From positions 3,145-67,144 of the forward strand of contig CAJUCO010000004.1 of the NCBI GenBank assembly GCA_910585245.1: a stretch of 64,000 nt of DNA, written 5' to 3'. Positions 18,138-26,785 of this stretch are shown in pieces. A program made the position numbers and the translations under genes. The notes beneath the pieces are model-generated. The model saw nothing but the letters and a program-made list of their open reading frames with translations, was not told the DNA's origin and searched no databases. The stretch is from an uncultured Oscillibacter sp. GTDB lineage: Bacteria; Bacillota; Clostridia; Oscillospirales; Oscillospiraceae. Each line of letters starts with the position of its first letter. Position 1 is the stretch's first letter.

Positions 18138-19004
18138 TTATATGCCAAAATGCGGGACATTCCGGATGGGGCGGCGGGGGGCGCCCGCCAGATATTCGCT
18201 GGGGGAGAGGCCGGTTTCCCGGCGGAAGACCTTGGCGAAATAGTTGGCGTTGGCAAAGCCGGAGGCCTCCGCCACATAACTGATGGTGGTGTCCGGGTCC
18301 CGGAGCAGCAGCTTGGCATATTCCACCCGGACGCGGGTGATATATTTCCCCGGCGAGACGCCGATTTTTTTGGTGAATACCCGGCCCAGGTGGGCGGCTG
18401 AGACCTCCAGACGCTCCGCCAGCTCGTCCACTCCCTCCAAAAAGGGAAACTCCTCCTGGATAATGGCCACCGCAGCCTCCACCAGGGGGGACCCGGCGTC
18501 CACACGGGGAGTATTGGGCAGGGCCTGGAGCTTTAGCAACATGGAATACGCCAGAGAGGAGGCGGTTTCACCGGGGGCCTGTCCCTGCTCGTCCTCCAGC
18601 ACCGCCAGGGCCATGACAGCCTCCCGGATGGATGCCGAGGCGGCGTGAAAGAGGGTGTTTTTCTTTGCCAGACGGTCTTCCAACAGCCGGGGTACCAATT
18701 CGCCCCGGAGCTGCAAGAGGAAATAGAGCCCATCGGACACAGCCTGGAGGGTGTACTTCCCCGGTTCCGTCAGTAGGTATGCTTGTCCCGCGTCCAGCAA
18801 AGCGTAATGATCATAGGCAGAGACCGTCAGGTTTCCCTCGGCCACCGCCGAGAGAATATAGTCTCCCGTCTGTCCATAACCGGTGATCCGGTCCCCGGCG
18901 GTGAGAGGGAGAATGCGGAGTCTGGGAAGGGACAGAAGGCTTTGGAGGGCGGCGTCAAAAGCCGCCGGACGGATATCTCGTTTTTCATTGGCTCGCAAGG
19001 ACAT
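18138..19004 (-). CDS. AraC-family transcriptional regulator
   Basis: Regulator of 288 residues. The N-terminal sensing domain is not a clear cupin but has the right size (LTAGDRITGYGQTGDYIL, LLDAGQAYLLTEPGKYTL). The C-terminal helix-turn-helix pair is clear: VDELAERLEVSAAHLGRVFTKK and TISYVAEASGFANANYFAKVF RRETGLSPSEY. ACGGAGG lies before the ATG at 19004. It sits between the MsmK ATPase gene and the binding-protein operon, all leftward, so it is a second candidate regulator of alpha-galactoside uptake; the pairing is inferred from position. Confidence 0.92.
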   Translation of the reverse strand: MSLRANEKRDIRPAAFDAALQSLLSLPRLRILPLTAGDRITGYGQTGDYILSAVAEGNLTVSAYDHYALLDAGQAYLLTEPGKYTLQAVSDGLYFLLQLRGELVPRLLEDRLAKKNTLFHAASASIREAVMALAVLEDEQGQAPGETASSLAYSMLLKLQALPNTPRVDAGSPLVEAAVAIIQEEFPFLEGVDELAERLEVSAAHLGRVFTKKIGVSPGKYITRVRVEYAKLLLRDPDTTISYVAEASGFANANYFAKVFRRETGLSPSEYLAGAPRRPIRNVPHFGI

Positions 19005-19169
19005 ACGAAACCTCCGTGGCTAAGGCTGTTTTTCGGTGGGTGTTTCAGGCTCGTTGCCGTCGCGCTGATTTGGCCGGCGGACCTTGCCGTGGGGAAAGCA
19101 CACTTGCGGCTTTCGGAGGCGGCGAGGCCCCGTTTGGATTTGCCGGGGCCCCACCGCTTGCAAAAGACC

Positions 19170-20267
19170 TCAGTGAGCGACAGCCTGTTCGGTCTCCTTG
19201 TCGAACAGGTGAATTTTGTCTTTGTTCAAAACCAGCTTGGCAGCGTCTCCCACCCGGCCAGGATAGCTGGAGGGAGCTTTCACCACCAGCTTGCTCCCCT
19301 GGCAGTCCAGGTGCAAATGGGTTTCCGCGCCCATGAGCTCGGCAATCTCGATGGTGGCGTCCAAGTCGTGGCCTTGGCCGCCGGTAACGGCGTCCAGATC
19401 CTCGGGCCGGACACCCAGAACAACTGTCTTACCCACATAGGCCCCCAGGACCTTTTTGTCCATCCGCTCCGGCAGGGCGATGGAAGCACCGCAGGTCTTC
19501 GCCACGAAGGCCCCGCCCTCCTGGGCGATGACGGCGTCCAGGAAGTTCATCTGGGGAGAGCCGATGAAGCCCGCCACAAAGAGGTTGCAGGGATAGTCGT
19601 AGAGGTTCTGGGGAGTGTCGTTTTGCTGGATGATTCCGTTTTTCATCACCACGATGCGGTCACCCATGGTCATGGCCTCGGTCTGGTCGTGGGTGACATA
19701 GACGAAGGTCGTCTGAAGGCGCTTGTGGAGGCGGCTGATCTCCGCCCGCATGGCAGTGCGAAGTTTGGCGTCCAGGTTGGAAAGGGGTTCGTCCAGAAGG
19801 AACACGGCGGGGTTTCGTACCATGGCCCGCCCCAGGGCCACCCGCTGGCGCTGGCCGCCGGAGAGGGCCTTTGGCTTGCGGTTGAGCAGGTGCTCCAGAT
19901 CCAGGGCCCGGGCGGCCTCGTGAACCCGGCGGTCAATTTCATCCTGGGGGATTTTTTGCAGGGTCAGGCCAAAGGCGATGTTTTTGTAAACGGTCATGTG
20001 GGGGTACAGGGCGTAGTTCTGAAAGACCATGGCGATGTTCCGGTCTTTGGGCGCCACGTCGTTGACCACCCGGTCGCCGATATAGAGCTCCCCGCTGGTG
20101 ATGTCCTCCAGACCCGCGATCATCCGCAGAGTCGTAGACTTGCCGCAACCGGAGGGGCCCACCAGGATGACAAATTCTTTGTCCTGGATTTCCAGATTGA
20201 GGTCAGGAACAACTGTGACATTGCCGGGATAGGTTTTTTCCACGTGCTTGAAAGTAATGCTGGCCAT
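19170..20267 (-). CDS. Sugar ABC transporter ATPase, MsmK/UgpC family
   Basis: ATP-binding subunit of 365 residues for CUT1 sugar importers. Walker A is GPSGCGKST near residue 37, the Q-loop FQNYALYPHM, the signature LSGGQRQRVALGRAM, Walker B VFLLDEPLSNLD, the switch His in VTHDQTEAM. The C-terminal regulatory TOBE/OB region (VVLGVRPEDL) is typical of MalK-like proteins that serve several transporters. The ATG at 20267 follows GAGGAGGAG. It is the likely energiser for the alpha-galactoside transporter, which lacks its own ATPase. Confidence 0.94.
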   Translation of the reverse strand: MASITFKHVEKTYPGNVTVVPDLNLEIQDKEFVILVGPSGCGKSTTLRMIAGLEDITSGELYIGDRVVNDVAPKDRNIAMVFQNYALYPHMTVYKNIAFGLTLQKIPQDEIDRRVHEAARALDLEHLLNRKPKALSGGQRQRVALGRAMVRNPAVFLLDEPLSNLDAKLRTAMRAEISRLHKRLQTTFVYVTHDQTEAMTMGDRIVVMKNGIIQQNDTPQNLYDYPCNLFVAGFIGSPQMNFLDAVIAQEGGAFVAKTCGASIALPERMDKKVLGAYVGKTVVLGVRPEDLDAVTGGQGHDLDATIEIAELMGAETHLHLDCQGSKLVVKAPSSYPGRVGDAAKLVLNKDKIHLFDKETEQAVAH

Positions 20268-20410
20268 GATGGAACTCCTCCTCAATGATTTTGGAAAAAG
20301 CATAGCACTGTCCCGGTGGAAAAGGCAAGGGTAAATTCCCGCTGGCGCCGGTAAAAACCCGATATTCCCCTCTGAAAATGAAAAAATACCTGTTGGCCGG
20401 TTCCCTGCAC

Positions 20411-20439
20411 TTGCGCCGGAAAGGCGAGTGTGGTATAGT
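20411..20439 (+). promoter_or_regulatory. Sigma-A promoter for yesL-like gene
   Basis: TTGCGC (20411-20416), 17-base spacer, TATAGT (20434-20439), followed by the start at 20485. Confidence 0.7.
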
Positions 20440-20484
20440 ATAAACGCAATCCAAACGATGAAAACGGCGGGGGAGGAAACGGGT

Positions 20485-21147
20485 ATGTTCTTTCGAAAAG
20501 ACTACGCGGCGCCGGGGCCCGGCATAGATCCGGACGAGCCTGAGAAGACCGGCGTGTCCCGTCTGGTGGAAATTTTTTCTATTGAATGCGTCACTTTGGT
20601 GAAGCTGAACTTGCTGTTTATTCTGAGTTGCCTCCCTCTAATTACCATTCCGGCGGCGGTTTTCGCCATGAACCATGTGACATGGATGATGGTTCTGAAC
20701 CAGCCGGTGACATTGTTTTATCATTACAAAACCGCCTTCAAGGGGATGTGGAGGCGGGCTTACGCCGCCTTTTTTACCGTGGCGGTTCCCCTGGTTCTCT
20801 CCGGTTGCGGCGTGTGGTTTTACCTCAGCAGGGCCATGATCCGGCCGGTGTTGCTTTTGCCCTTTATGCTGTGTTCCACCGTTCTGCTGACCGTGCTGCT
20901 GGCCTCCACGTATTTTTATGGTTTGCTGGACACGGAGCGGGGCTTCCGGGAGTGTCTGCGGCTGTCCCTGCTGCTGGGGACAGGAAGGCCTCTTCGGGGA
21001 GCGCTGGCGGCGCTGGCGGTGTACGGGTCTTTGACCTTTGCGGTGTTGGAGTTTCCCATCAGCGGAATTTACCTGTTGTTGATGGGGTTTTCCGTGCCCT
21101 GCCTCCTGGGGAGCTTTTTGATCCGCACGGAGTTGAAAAGATGGTGA
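20485..21147 (+). CDS. YesL-family (DUF624) membrane protein
   Basis: Membrane protein of 220 residues with about five hydrophobic helices. The family look is clear: a short cytoplasmic start (MFFRKDYAAPGPGIDPDEPE KTG), then IECVTLVKLNLLFILSCLPLIT and the ITIPAAVFAMNHVTW segment. YesL/DUF624 proteins are found beside sugar ABC transporter genes in Firmicutes and their exact job is unknown. GGGGGAGGAAACGGGT before 20485 decides this start over an upstream ATG. It is divergent from the MsmK gene and has its own promoter and terminator. Confidence 0.88.
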   Translation: MFFRKDYAAPGPGIDPDEPEKTGVSRLVEIFSIECVTLVKLNLLFILSCLPLITIPAAVFAMNHVTWMMVLNQPVTLFYHYKTAFKGMWRRAYAAFFTVAVPLVLSGCGVWFYLSRAMIRPVLLLPFMLCSTVLLTVLLASTYFYGLLDTERGFRECLRLSLLLGTGRPLRGALAALAVYGSLTFAVLEFPISGIYLLLMGFSVPCLLGSFLIRTELKRW

Positions 21148-21191
21148 AATCCTCCGTGTTTTTTCGGACGGCGGTAGCAGATGCAAATGAG

Positions 21192-21238
21192 GGAAAGGCC
21201 GGGGTGTGCGGATCGCGCATCCTCGGCCTTTCTTTTTA
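21192..21238 (+). terminator. Rho-independent terminator after yesL-like gene
   Basis: Stem GAAAGGCCGGGG with CCTCGGCCTTTC (one wobble pair), followed by CTTTTT. Confidence 0.85.
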
Positions 21239-21294
21239 TACCCGCAGTTCAAACCCCGCTTAAATCCCTGTAAATCCGGTTTTATCGCAGGAAG

Positions 21295-21331
21295 AAGCGG
21301 CGGCATTGAGTTCTCAAAACCGCCGCTTTTT
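21295..21331. terminator. Stem-loop at the 3' end of the coiled-coil gene
   Basis: Stem AAGCGGCGG / CCGCCGCTT with a 16-base loop. T-rich on the plus strand but T-poor on the minus strand, so it is a weak terminator for the minus-strand gene. Confidence 0.5.
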
Positions 21332-21335
21332 GGAA

Positions 21336-21911
21336 TTAAGAGAGTTGTCTGACCGTGGCGTGTTGACGCCGGTATGTGTCGTTGTCCTTCTGTTTCAGCT
21401 CCTGCTTCACCTGGGACAGCTGGCGCTCCAGGTCCTTGATCTTGGCCTCGTCGGTCTCGGTACCCAGCCGCTGCTCCAGCTGCTGCTGTTTCTTTTTCAG
21501 TTTTTCGATCTCACGGTCTACCTGATCGGTATTGCACTCCCAGACCTCGTCCTTGTCCTTTTTCCCCTCCGGGCCCTTCGCGCCCTGGTCCGCCGGATTG
21601 GATTCCCCGGCCTTGGGGGCGTCCGCATGGGGCTTCTTGGCATCAGGGGCGCTCTCCGGCTGTTTCGGTCCGTCCGCTGCCCGCTCCGGACCGTCGAAAT
21701 AGATCTTGGGCCGTCCGTCCTCGTCCTTGCCCATCCAGTAGCGGCCGGAGGGCTCCTGGGGTTTCTCCGGGACGTATTCATCCATCATGGGTTTCAGCTG
21801 GCGTCCCTGGGCTTCCTCCCCGGGGTTTTGAGCTTTGGATACTTCCGGAGCCTTCTCAGCGGTTGTTACTGGCCGGACCGGGCCGGTGTTCACACCGGAA
21901 ATTGGCATCAT
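21336..21911 (-). CDS. Hypothetical coiled-coil protein
   Basis: Not recognised. It has 191 residues, highly charged and Pro/Lys/Glu-rich. The first 120 residues look disordered (MMPISGVNTGPVRP, then runs of PKQPESAPDAKK type). The last 60 form a coiled coil: DQVDREIEKLKKKQQQLEQR followed by DEAKIKDLERQLSQVKQELK. AAGGAGG before the ATG at 21911 supports the start. It lies 21 bases behind the gene ending at 21933, so the two form an operon. The pair resembles small accessory proteins seen near motility genes in clostridia, but that is a weak impression. Confidence 0.7.
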   Translation of the reverse strand: MMPISGVNTGPVRPVTTAEKAPEVSKAQNPGEEAQGRQLKPMMDEYVPEKPQEPSGRYWMGKDEDGRPKIYFDGPERAADGPKQPESAPDAKKPHADAPKAGESNPADQGAKGPEGKKDKDEVWECNTDQVDREIEKLKKKQQQLEQRLGTETDEAKIKDLERQLSQVKQELKQKDNDTYRRQHATVRQLS

Positions 21912-21932
21912 AAGGCATTCCTCCTTGACAGT

Positions 21933-22403
21933 TTATGCGGTCAGTGAGACCGTGGATTCTGGCTCCGCCGGGGCGGCGGTGATCTCACCGGCCGGTGTAT
22001 AAATGACCGGCTCGCCGTCAACCGGCTCCGCCACCTCAATAGGCTTATGGTTCAGTGCCGCTTTCGCCGCCTCGCTGATCTGAACCAGGTCGGTTTCCTG
22101 AGGGCGGTCCGGCCCGGCGCCTTCTTCCAGCCGCTTGTGCTCTTCACGGCGTTTTTCGATGGCGGCTTCCTGCTCCAGCTTTGCCTTTTCACGCTCAGCT
22201 TTTGCCTCGGCCTGCATACCTTTGTCCAGTTTCTCCTGGTACTTGACCGCTTTCTCCGTACACTCGCCGGTGTAGCCCAGGGCCCGTTTCATCTTTTCTG
22301 TATCGCCCTCGGCGCTGGCCTGACGGTACACGCTCATAGGCGTACCCGACAGCTTGATGTTGGAGCTTGCGCCCAGAAGGCCTTCCATCATCTGTATGTT
22401 CAT
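21933..22403 (-). CDS. Hypothetical helical protein, first gene of a pair
   Basis: Not recognised. It has 156 residues: an N-terminal globular part (MNIQMMEGLLGASSNIKL, YRQASAEGDTEKMKRALGYT), a charged helix likely to form a coiled coil (KAEREKAKLEQEAAIEKRRE), then LVQISEAAKAALNHK and a Pro/Glu-rich tail. The open frame continues upstream to 22751 through the AAGC repeat, but that extension has no ribosome site, whereas AAAGGGGAACAGAC precedes the ATG at 22403. It is cotranscribed with the coiled-coil gene at 21336. Confidence 0.7.
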   Translation of the reverse strand: MNIQMMEGLLGASSNIKLSGTPMSVYRQASAEGDTEKMKRALGYTGECTEKAVKYQEKLDKGMQAEAKAEREKAKLEQEAAIEKRREEHKRLEEGAGPDRPQETDLVQISEAAKAALNHKPIEVAEPVDGEPVIYTPAGEITAAPAEPESTVSLTA

Positions 22404-22611
22404 GTCTGTTCCCCTTTCTATTGTAGATTTTAGGACCGTTGCTTTTCTAAGTTTACTGGGCGGGGTGTGCATCTTCAAGGCTTTTGTATTGAGATGCTCT
22501 CTGGCTGTTATGAAATGTTTTGCGATAGCCACTGTGAAAAAATCCGATGAAAAAATGATGGAATGCTCAACACCTTGTCTTATAGAACTCGAGCTGGTAT
22601 TCCCACAGGAC

Positions 22612-22638
22612 TTAATTTTTCCAGCGGAAAGCCGATAT
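22612..22638 (+). promoter_or_regulatory. Sigma-28 (SigD/FliA)-like promoter
   Basis: TTAATTTT (22612-22619), 11 bases, GCCGATAT (22631-22638). The -10 equals the SigD consensus and the -35 block matches TAAAGTTT at 6 of 8 with the standard gap. It points right, toward the AAGC tract, the 58-codon ORF and the lipoprotein gene at 23176. Confidence 0.6.
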
Positions 22639-22709
22639 AGGAATTGAGAATATTTTTTGTAGAAATGTGGGAAAAGAGGTTGACAACCACTATGTTTTAT
22701 GCCATTATA

Positions 22710-22757
<48 letters not shown>

Positions 22758-22902
22758 GTAGCTATTTCTATGTAGCTTCGCGGTTTTTTGCTGCCCTTAT
22801 AGTGAATAAATTTGCAATGTGGAAGGCGTTTTTTGCTGCATGGGGGACCATGTGGCAGGAGGCGTTTTCGTTTTTTAAGATGATGGAAAGGGGGGAATTG
22901 AT

Positions 22903-23079
22903 TTGGGCCATTACTCGCTGATCCTGGAAAAGCGTTACCGGGAATTTTGCGAAGTATACCGGGAAAAGGAGAGTCTATGTAAAACGAACCTGGCGGAGTC
23001 CTGGCTGGCGGAGCTAAACAGCGGACGTATGGGAAGAGGGCCGCCGGACAGGGAATCCGAAGGTTTGGAGGCGGGATGA
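22903..23079 (+). CDS. Possible 58-residue small protein, TTG start
   Basis: Not recognised. TTG at 22903 is preceded by AAAGGGGGG. The product begins MGHYSLILEKRYREFCEVYR and ends in a Gly/Pro-rich tail. The first 40 residues look helical and charged like a real protein. It overlaps by 19 bases the end of the hydrophobic ORF that reads out of the AAGC tract, and lies downstream of the sigma-28-like promoter. It could be a small motility-regulon protein or a gene remnant. Reality of the gene is uncertain. Confidence 0.4.
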   Translation: MGHYSLILEKRYREFCEVYREKESLCKTNLAESWLAELNSGRMGRGPPDRESEGLEAG

Positions 23080-23175
23080 AACGGCCTTTGACCCCCCAAT
23101 TTTTGTGGCTCCCACTCACTTTTTAAGTAGAAGTAGAAAACATATTGGCTGCTATCAATACGAGGAGGAAACAAC

Positions 23176-24177
23176 ATGAACTGCCTACACAAAATCACCA
23201 TCCCTTGCGTCCTGGCTCTTTGTCTGATTCTTGCCGGCTGTAGCGGAGGCCCCAAACAGGCGGCGGCGGACTCGGCGGAGGAAGCCACCGTCAATTTCCT
23301 CACGAACTTGCAAAACGGCGAGTTCGATCAGGCGAGGACCTATCTGGATAAAGAGAATCCCCTTCTGACCGTCTTCCCTGTGGCGGAGGGCGAAGACGCC
23401 CCGGAGTTGGACTCTGTGTACCAACAGTTCCGGGAGAAGCTGTCCGGCCTCACCTTCCGTGTGGCGGACGAGGGGGCCGTGGGCAACAGTATGGTGTACA
23501 TTGCCGCCACCCAGTACGATTTCCGCTCCGCCATCAACGAGGCGATGCTGGCGGCCATGGAGACCCAGTGCCGGGAGGGGGGAAACGCCTTCGCTGATTA
23601 TGCGGGATGGATGAGCCAAGGCATTGCCAGTGCGGAGACCGGCGAAGAGGAAACCGTCCGGGCCATGGCGACTCAAAAGAGCGGGGGGTATCTCATTGAA
23701 CACCAGGGATACACGGACCACGATTTCATGAACCTGTTCACCGGCGGCTTCTATGATTACGCCGACTTTCAAATGGCGGTATGCACCAGCGCCATGGACG
23801 GTGTGGAGCACACCTATTACTTCGCCGCTCTGGGGGACCAGGTGATCGCCTGCGTTCAGGAGCTGTCGGAGGCCAATGACGGCGGGGAGCTGGATGACGG
23901 GACCATCGCCGGACTGAATGAATTTTACGCCCAAACAGCCCAGGAGGTTCCGGGCTTTTACATGGGCGTCACCAGGGACGGAGATCGGGTTGTCACCCAC
24001 ATCGGCATTGACTTCCAAACGGCGGACCAGAACGCGCTGGTAAACTCCGGCCTGGTCAGTGGCGACTACCGGGGCAATATGGCCGACGGCAGGCTCAGCC
24101 TCTCCGCCACCGTCAGCGGCTTTGAGAAAGAAGGTATGACCAGTACCATTACGCCGGTATACAAAGAGGCGGAATAA
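23176..24177 (+). CDS. Lipoprotein of unknown function
   Basis: Exported lipoprotein of 333 residues with signal peptide MNCLHKITIPCVLALCLILA and lipobox LAGC (Cys near residue 22). The start of the mature part (EEATVNFLTNLQNGEFDQAR TYLD) resembles the helical N-terminal domain of many clostridial lipoproteins of the NTF2-like or DUF5105 kind. The C-terminal 80 residues look like a beta-rich domain. I cannot name a family. GAGGAGGAAACAAC supports the start. It is the first of five consecutive exported or membrane genes read rightward to 27883. Confidence 0.8.
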   Translation: MNCLHKITIPCVLALCLILAGCSGGPKQAAADSAEEATVNFLTNLQNGEFDQARTYLDKENPLLTVFPVAEGEDAPELDSVYQQFREKLSGLTFRVADEGAVGNSMVYIAATQYDFRSAINEAMLAAMETQCREGGNAFADYAGWMSQGIASAETGEEETVRAMATQKSGGYLIEHQGYTDHDFMNLFTGGFYDYADFQMAVCTSAMDGVEHTYYFAALGDQVIACVQELSEANDGGELDDGTIAGLNEFYAQTAQEVPGFYMGVTRDGDRVVTHIGIDFQTADQNALVNSGLVSGDYRGNMADGRLSLSATVSGFEKEGMTSTITPVYKEAE

Positions 24178-24260
24178 GCAGCGCCTCCTCTACCAGCAAT
24201 CATGCCGGTAGAGAGGAAGCGGAAAAGCAAACGGACCACGGCAGGAAAGGAACGATTGAT

Positions 24261-24863
24261 ATGAAGAAAAAACATCCGGTTTTGGGAGCCGTCTGTCTGG
24301 CCATTTTGATTTGCGGCGGCCTGTATACCTTCCGGGCGGTCGGGGCCAAAGCGGAGATTACCATCGGCGAAAAGACCTATGAAATGCTGACCATGACCGT
24401 GGGGGAGTTCATGGGAGACGGCTACCTCCTCTCCACCATGTCCACAGAGGGGAAGTCCCTCTATACCTACAACTACAGCGGGGCCATGATGGAGGCCAAG
24501 ACCTACTACAATACGGCGGTGCCCTTCCGGCCCAAAGACGGCTACGGCGCGCCGCTTTCCTGCTGGCTCTACAATCCCACGGCGGAGCAGGTGGAGATCC
24601 GGGAGGGGAAGATCTGCGCCATTTCCTGTAAGGTGGCCCAGATGCGGGAGTGCGGGCTTCCCGTGTTCATAGCCGGACTGGAGTTGAACAGCCAGAGTAA
24701 GGAGGAACTGAAAGCCTATATGGATGGGGAACTGAGGAGCTATCAGTTCAGTGAAAATGAGGACGTCAACGCCATATCCTATACCAAGGGCCGGGTGTCC
24801 TACACCTTTTCCTTTGACGAAGAGGACACTTTGTTAAACGCCATTGCCCGGAACAACGTGTGA
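24261..24863 (+). CDS. Secreted or anchored protein of unknown function
   Basis: Not recognised. It has 200 residues. The N-terminal hydrophobic segment (VLGAVCLAILICGGLYTF) is a signal anchor. The rest is probably extracytoplasmic: AEITIGEKTYEMLTMTVGEF, a Tyr-rich strand region, two Cys near residues 117 and 121 (ICAISC) plus another at about 130. GCAGGAAAGG lies before the ATG. The stop is followed at once by the next gene, with which it is coupled. Confidence 0.75.
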   Translation: MKKKHPVLGAVCLAILICGGLYTFRAVGAKAEITIGEKTYEMLTMTVGEFMGDGYLLSTMSTEGKSLYTYNYSGAMMEAKTYYNTAVPFRPKDGYGAPLSCWLYNPTAEQVEIREGKICAISCKVAQMRECGLPVFIAGLELNSQSKEELKAYMDGELRSYQFSENEDVNAISYTKGRVSYTFSFDEEDTLLNAIARNNV

Positions 24864-24868
24864 CAGCC

Positions 24869-25696
24869 ATGGAAAGGAACGAATTTATAAGGCCCCTGAG
24901 GGAGCTTGTGGACCAGGGGCGGTGGGACGACGCCTACGTCTGGTTCCGGGAGCATCAGGAGACGTTCTCCCGAAGGGAGCGGCGGCTGATTCGGGAGGCC
25001 CTGGCGGCGCGGCTGTCGGCCTCCCGCCTCTGGCGGGCCCCAGCGCTGCTGGCGGCGGCGACGCTGGTTCTCCAGCTGGCGGCAGGCGGCATTTTTTCAA
25101 ACCAGCTCCAGGACTTGTTTTCTTTCCTGGGACGGTCCTTCCGGCCCTATATGTACGTTGCCTCCGTGGTTCCCCTGCTGGTGAATCTGCTGCTGGACGC
25201 GCTGCTGGCGTTCCGGTGCTATGAGCGGCTGGTGTGGACCTATCGCCTGTTTGGCCGCCGCCCGCCCTGGGCGCGGGCCTGGGGAGCCTGGGCTTTGGCC
25301 CTGGCTCTGGCGCTGTGGTCGGCGGGGGCTCTGGTCCCCTACGCCCAAGACCTGCCGCTGATTTTAGAGGGAAGGTGGAGCACCGGCATTGTGACCCTGG
25401 AGATGGAGGAGGACACCGCCTGGAATAACGCCATGGCCCAGCTGGGCCGGGAGACGAGGGAGGGCTATGACCCGATCCCCTGGTATTCCAATCCCCGGTG
25501 GTCGAAGTTACTGATGCCCGTCATGCCGGGAATTTACAACCGCTGGGTTTTGAATATCCATGTGGACGGCGTGGACTGCCCCATGGGTCAGCTTCAATTC
25601 GAGCTGACGGACTACCAGATGAACGTTTATCCGGTTCGCATTGACTATCTGCCCAATAGCCGCTTGGTGCTGTGGATTTCCTGCGGGGAGGAGTGA
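24869..25696 (+). CDS. Membrane protein of unknown function
   Basis: Not recognised. It has 275 residues from the ATG at 24869; a GTG at 24860 overlaps the previous stop as GTGA and would add three residues. Cytoplasmic N-terminus (MERNEFIRPLRELVDQGRWD), then about four hydrophobic segments between residues 60 and 170, then an extracytoplasmic tail ending YPVRIDYLPNSRLVLWI. A similar ending, YRVEYLPETGTILSI, occurs in the protein encoded next, so the two share a small beta-domain. Translationally coupled to its neighbours on both sides. Confidence 0.75.
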   Translation: MERNEFIRPLRELVDQGRWDDAYVWFREHQETFSRRERRLIREALAARLSASRLWRAPALLAAATLVLQLAAGGIFSNQLQDLFSFLGRSFRPYMYVASVVPLLVNLLLDALLAFRCYERLVWTYRLFGRRPPWARAWGAWALALALALWSAGALVPYAQDLPLILEGRWSTGIVTLEMEEDTAWNNAMAQLGRETREGYDPIPWYSNPRWSKLLMPVMPGIYNRWVLNIHVDGVDCPMGQLQFELTDYQMNVYPVRIDYLPNSRLVLWISCGEE

Positions 25697-25701
25697 CTGC
25701 G

Positions 25702-26751
25702 ATGAAACGAAAATGGCTGTTGCTGGCCTTCCTGCTGACCTTCACCCTGCCCGTCGCCGCCCTGTGTGCGCCGGATCTGATGAAGGCGCTGTGGTGGCGG
25801 TTTGGCCCCGACCCGGCGGTGTCGGTCCTCCAAGGCGAGCATTGGGGGAGGATTTTTTGCGGCGTGCTGCTGACGGCGATGCCCTTCGTTCCGCTGGGCT
25901 GCTTTTTGCTGGAGCGGGCAACTCTGAGCCGGACCCGGCGGCGGCGGGAGAACGCCAGACCGCCGGAGCTTGCCACGGCGGAGGAGCGGCGGGCCTTCTA
26001 CCTCCGGGAGCTGGAGGAGGAGCGCCGGGAGCCGCCTAAAACGCCATGGATTGCTTACGCCGCGCTGTGCGGTTTTGGGGTGCTGGTGTTTGGCTTCGGG
26101 GTACTGGGAATCCGCCTGTCTGGAAAGATTGAAAGGACCGAACGGGACCTGGAGCTGTACCGGGCCGGGACGCCCGCCGTCTATGAAGGTCCCCTGCTGC
26201 TGGTGGAACGGCCTGTGCGCGATGGGGCGAAGCAGATTCCGGATGAACGGTATGTGTACTACCATTCCGCAACGGAAGGGGATCTCCAGTGTGCCGCAAC
26301 GTTAATCCTTGAGACCCAGCTGATGCAGCCGTCTTACCGGGTGGAGTATTTGCCGGAGACGGGGACCATCCTGTCCATTACGGACGGGGCGGGGGTATTG
26401 CGCACCGGCGGGGAGGGTGTGGAGCTTTTCGCGCCTGCCGGGTGCTGGCTGTACGGCGATTTGGCGGTGCCCATCTGCGACCGGGTGGAGGGCTACGGCG
26501 CTTTGACACGGGAACAAAGGGCCTTGTTTGACCTGCTGTACTCTCAGGTTCTCAACGGCGGCGTGGCGGCGGGGGATCTGCCCACCCGGAGCTTTGATTT
26601 ACCCTATCCGCTGAAAAAGGAGGAGTTTCGTCAGGTACTGGAGCTCTACGAGGCGTCGGTGGAAAAGGAGGATTATCCCAATCACGGTTACCGCACGGAT
26701 GACGGGCGGATTGTCCGCCGGGCTTACTGCTACGGCATTATCCATACTTGA
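25702..26751 (+). CDS. Membrane protein of unknown function
   Basis: Not recognised. It has 349 residues with start ATG 25702 after GGGGAGGAG. Hydrophobic segments near residues 5-22 (WLLLAFLLTFTLPVAALCA), 50-65 and 120-140 flank a basic and acidic cytoplasmic stretch (RTRRRRENARPPELATAEER). The extracytoplasmic part contains the YLPETGTILSI strand pair shared with the preceding gene product. Five bases separate it from the previous stop, so they form an operon. A role in sensing or assembling an envelope complex would fit, without direct evidence. Confidence 0.75.
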   Translation: MKRKWLLLAFLLTFTLPVAALCAPDLMKALWWRFGPDPAVSVLQGEHWGRIFCGVLLTAMPFVPLGCFLLERATLSRTRRRRENARPPELATAEERRAFYLRELEEERREPPKTPWIAYAALCGFGVLVFGFGVLGIRLSGKIERTERDLELYRAGTPAVYEGPLLLVERPVRDGAKQIPDERYVYYHSATEGDLQCAATLILETQLMQPSYRVEYLPETGTILSITDGAGVLRTGGEGVELFAPAGCWLYGDLAVPICDRVEGYGALTREQRALFDLLYSQVLNGGVAAGDLPTRSFDLPYPLKKEEFRQVLELYEASVEKEDYPNHGYRTDDGRIVRRAYCYGIIHT

Positions 26752-26785
26752 TGAAGCGATAGGCCTATGGAAAGGAGTTTGTATC

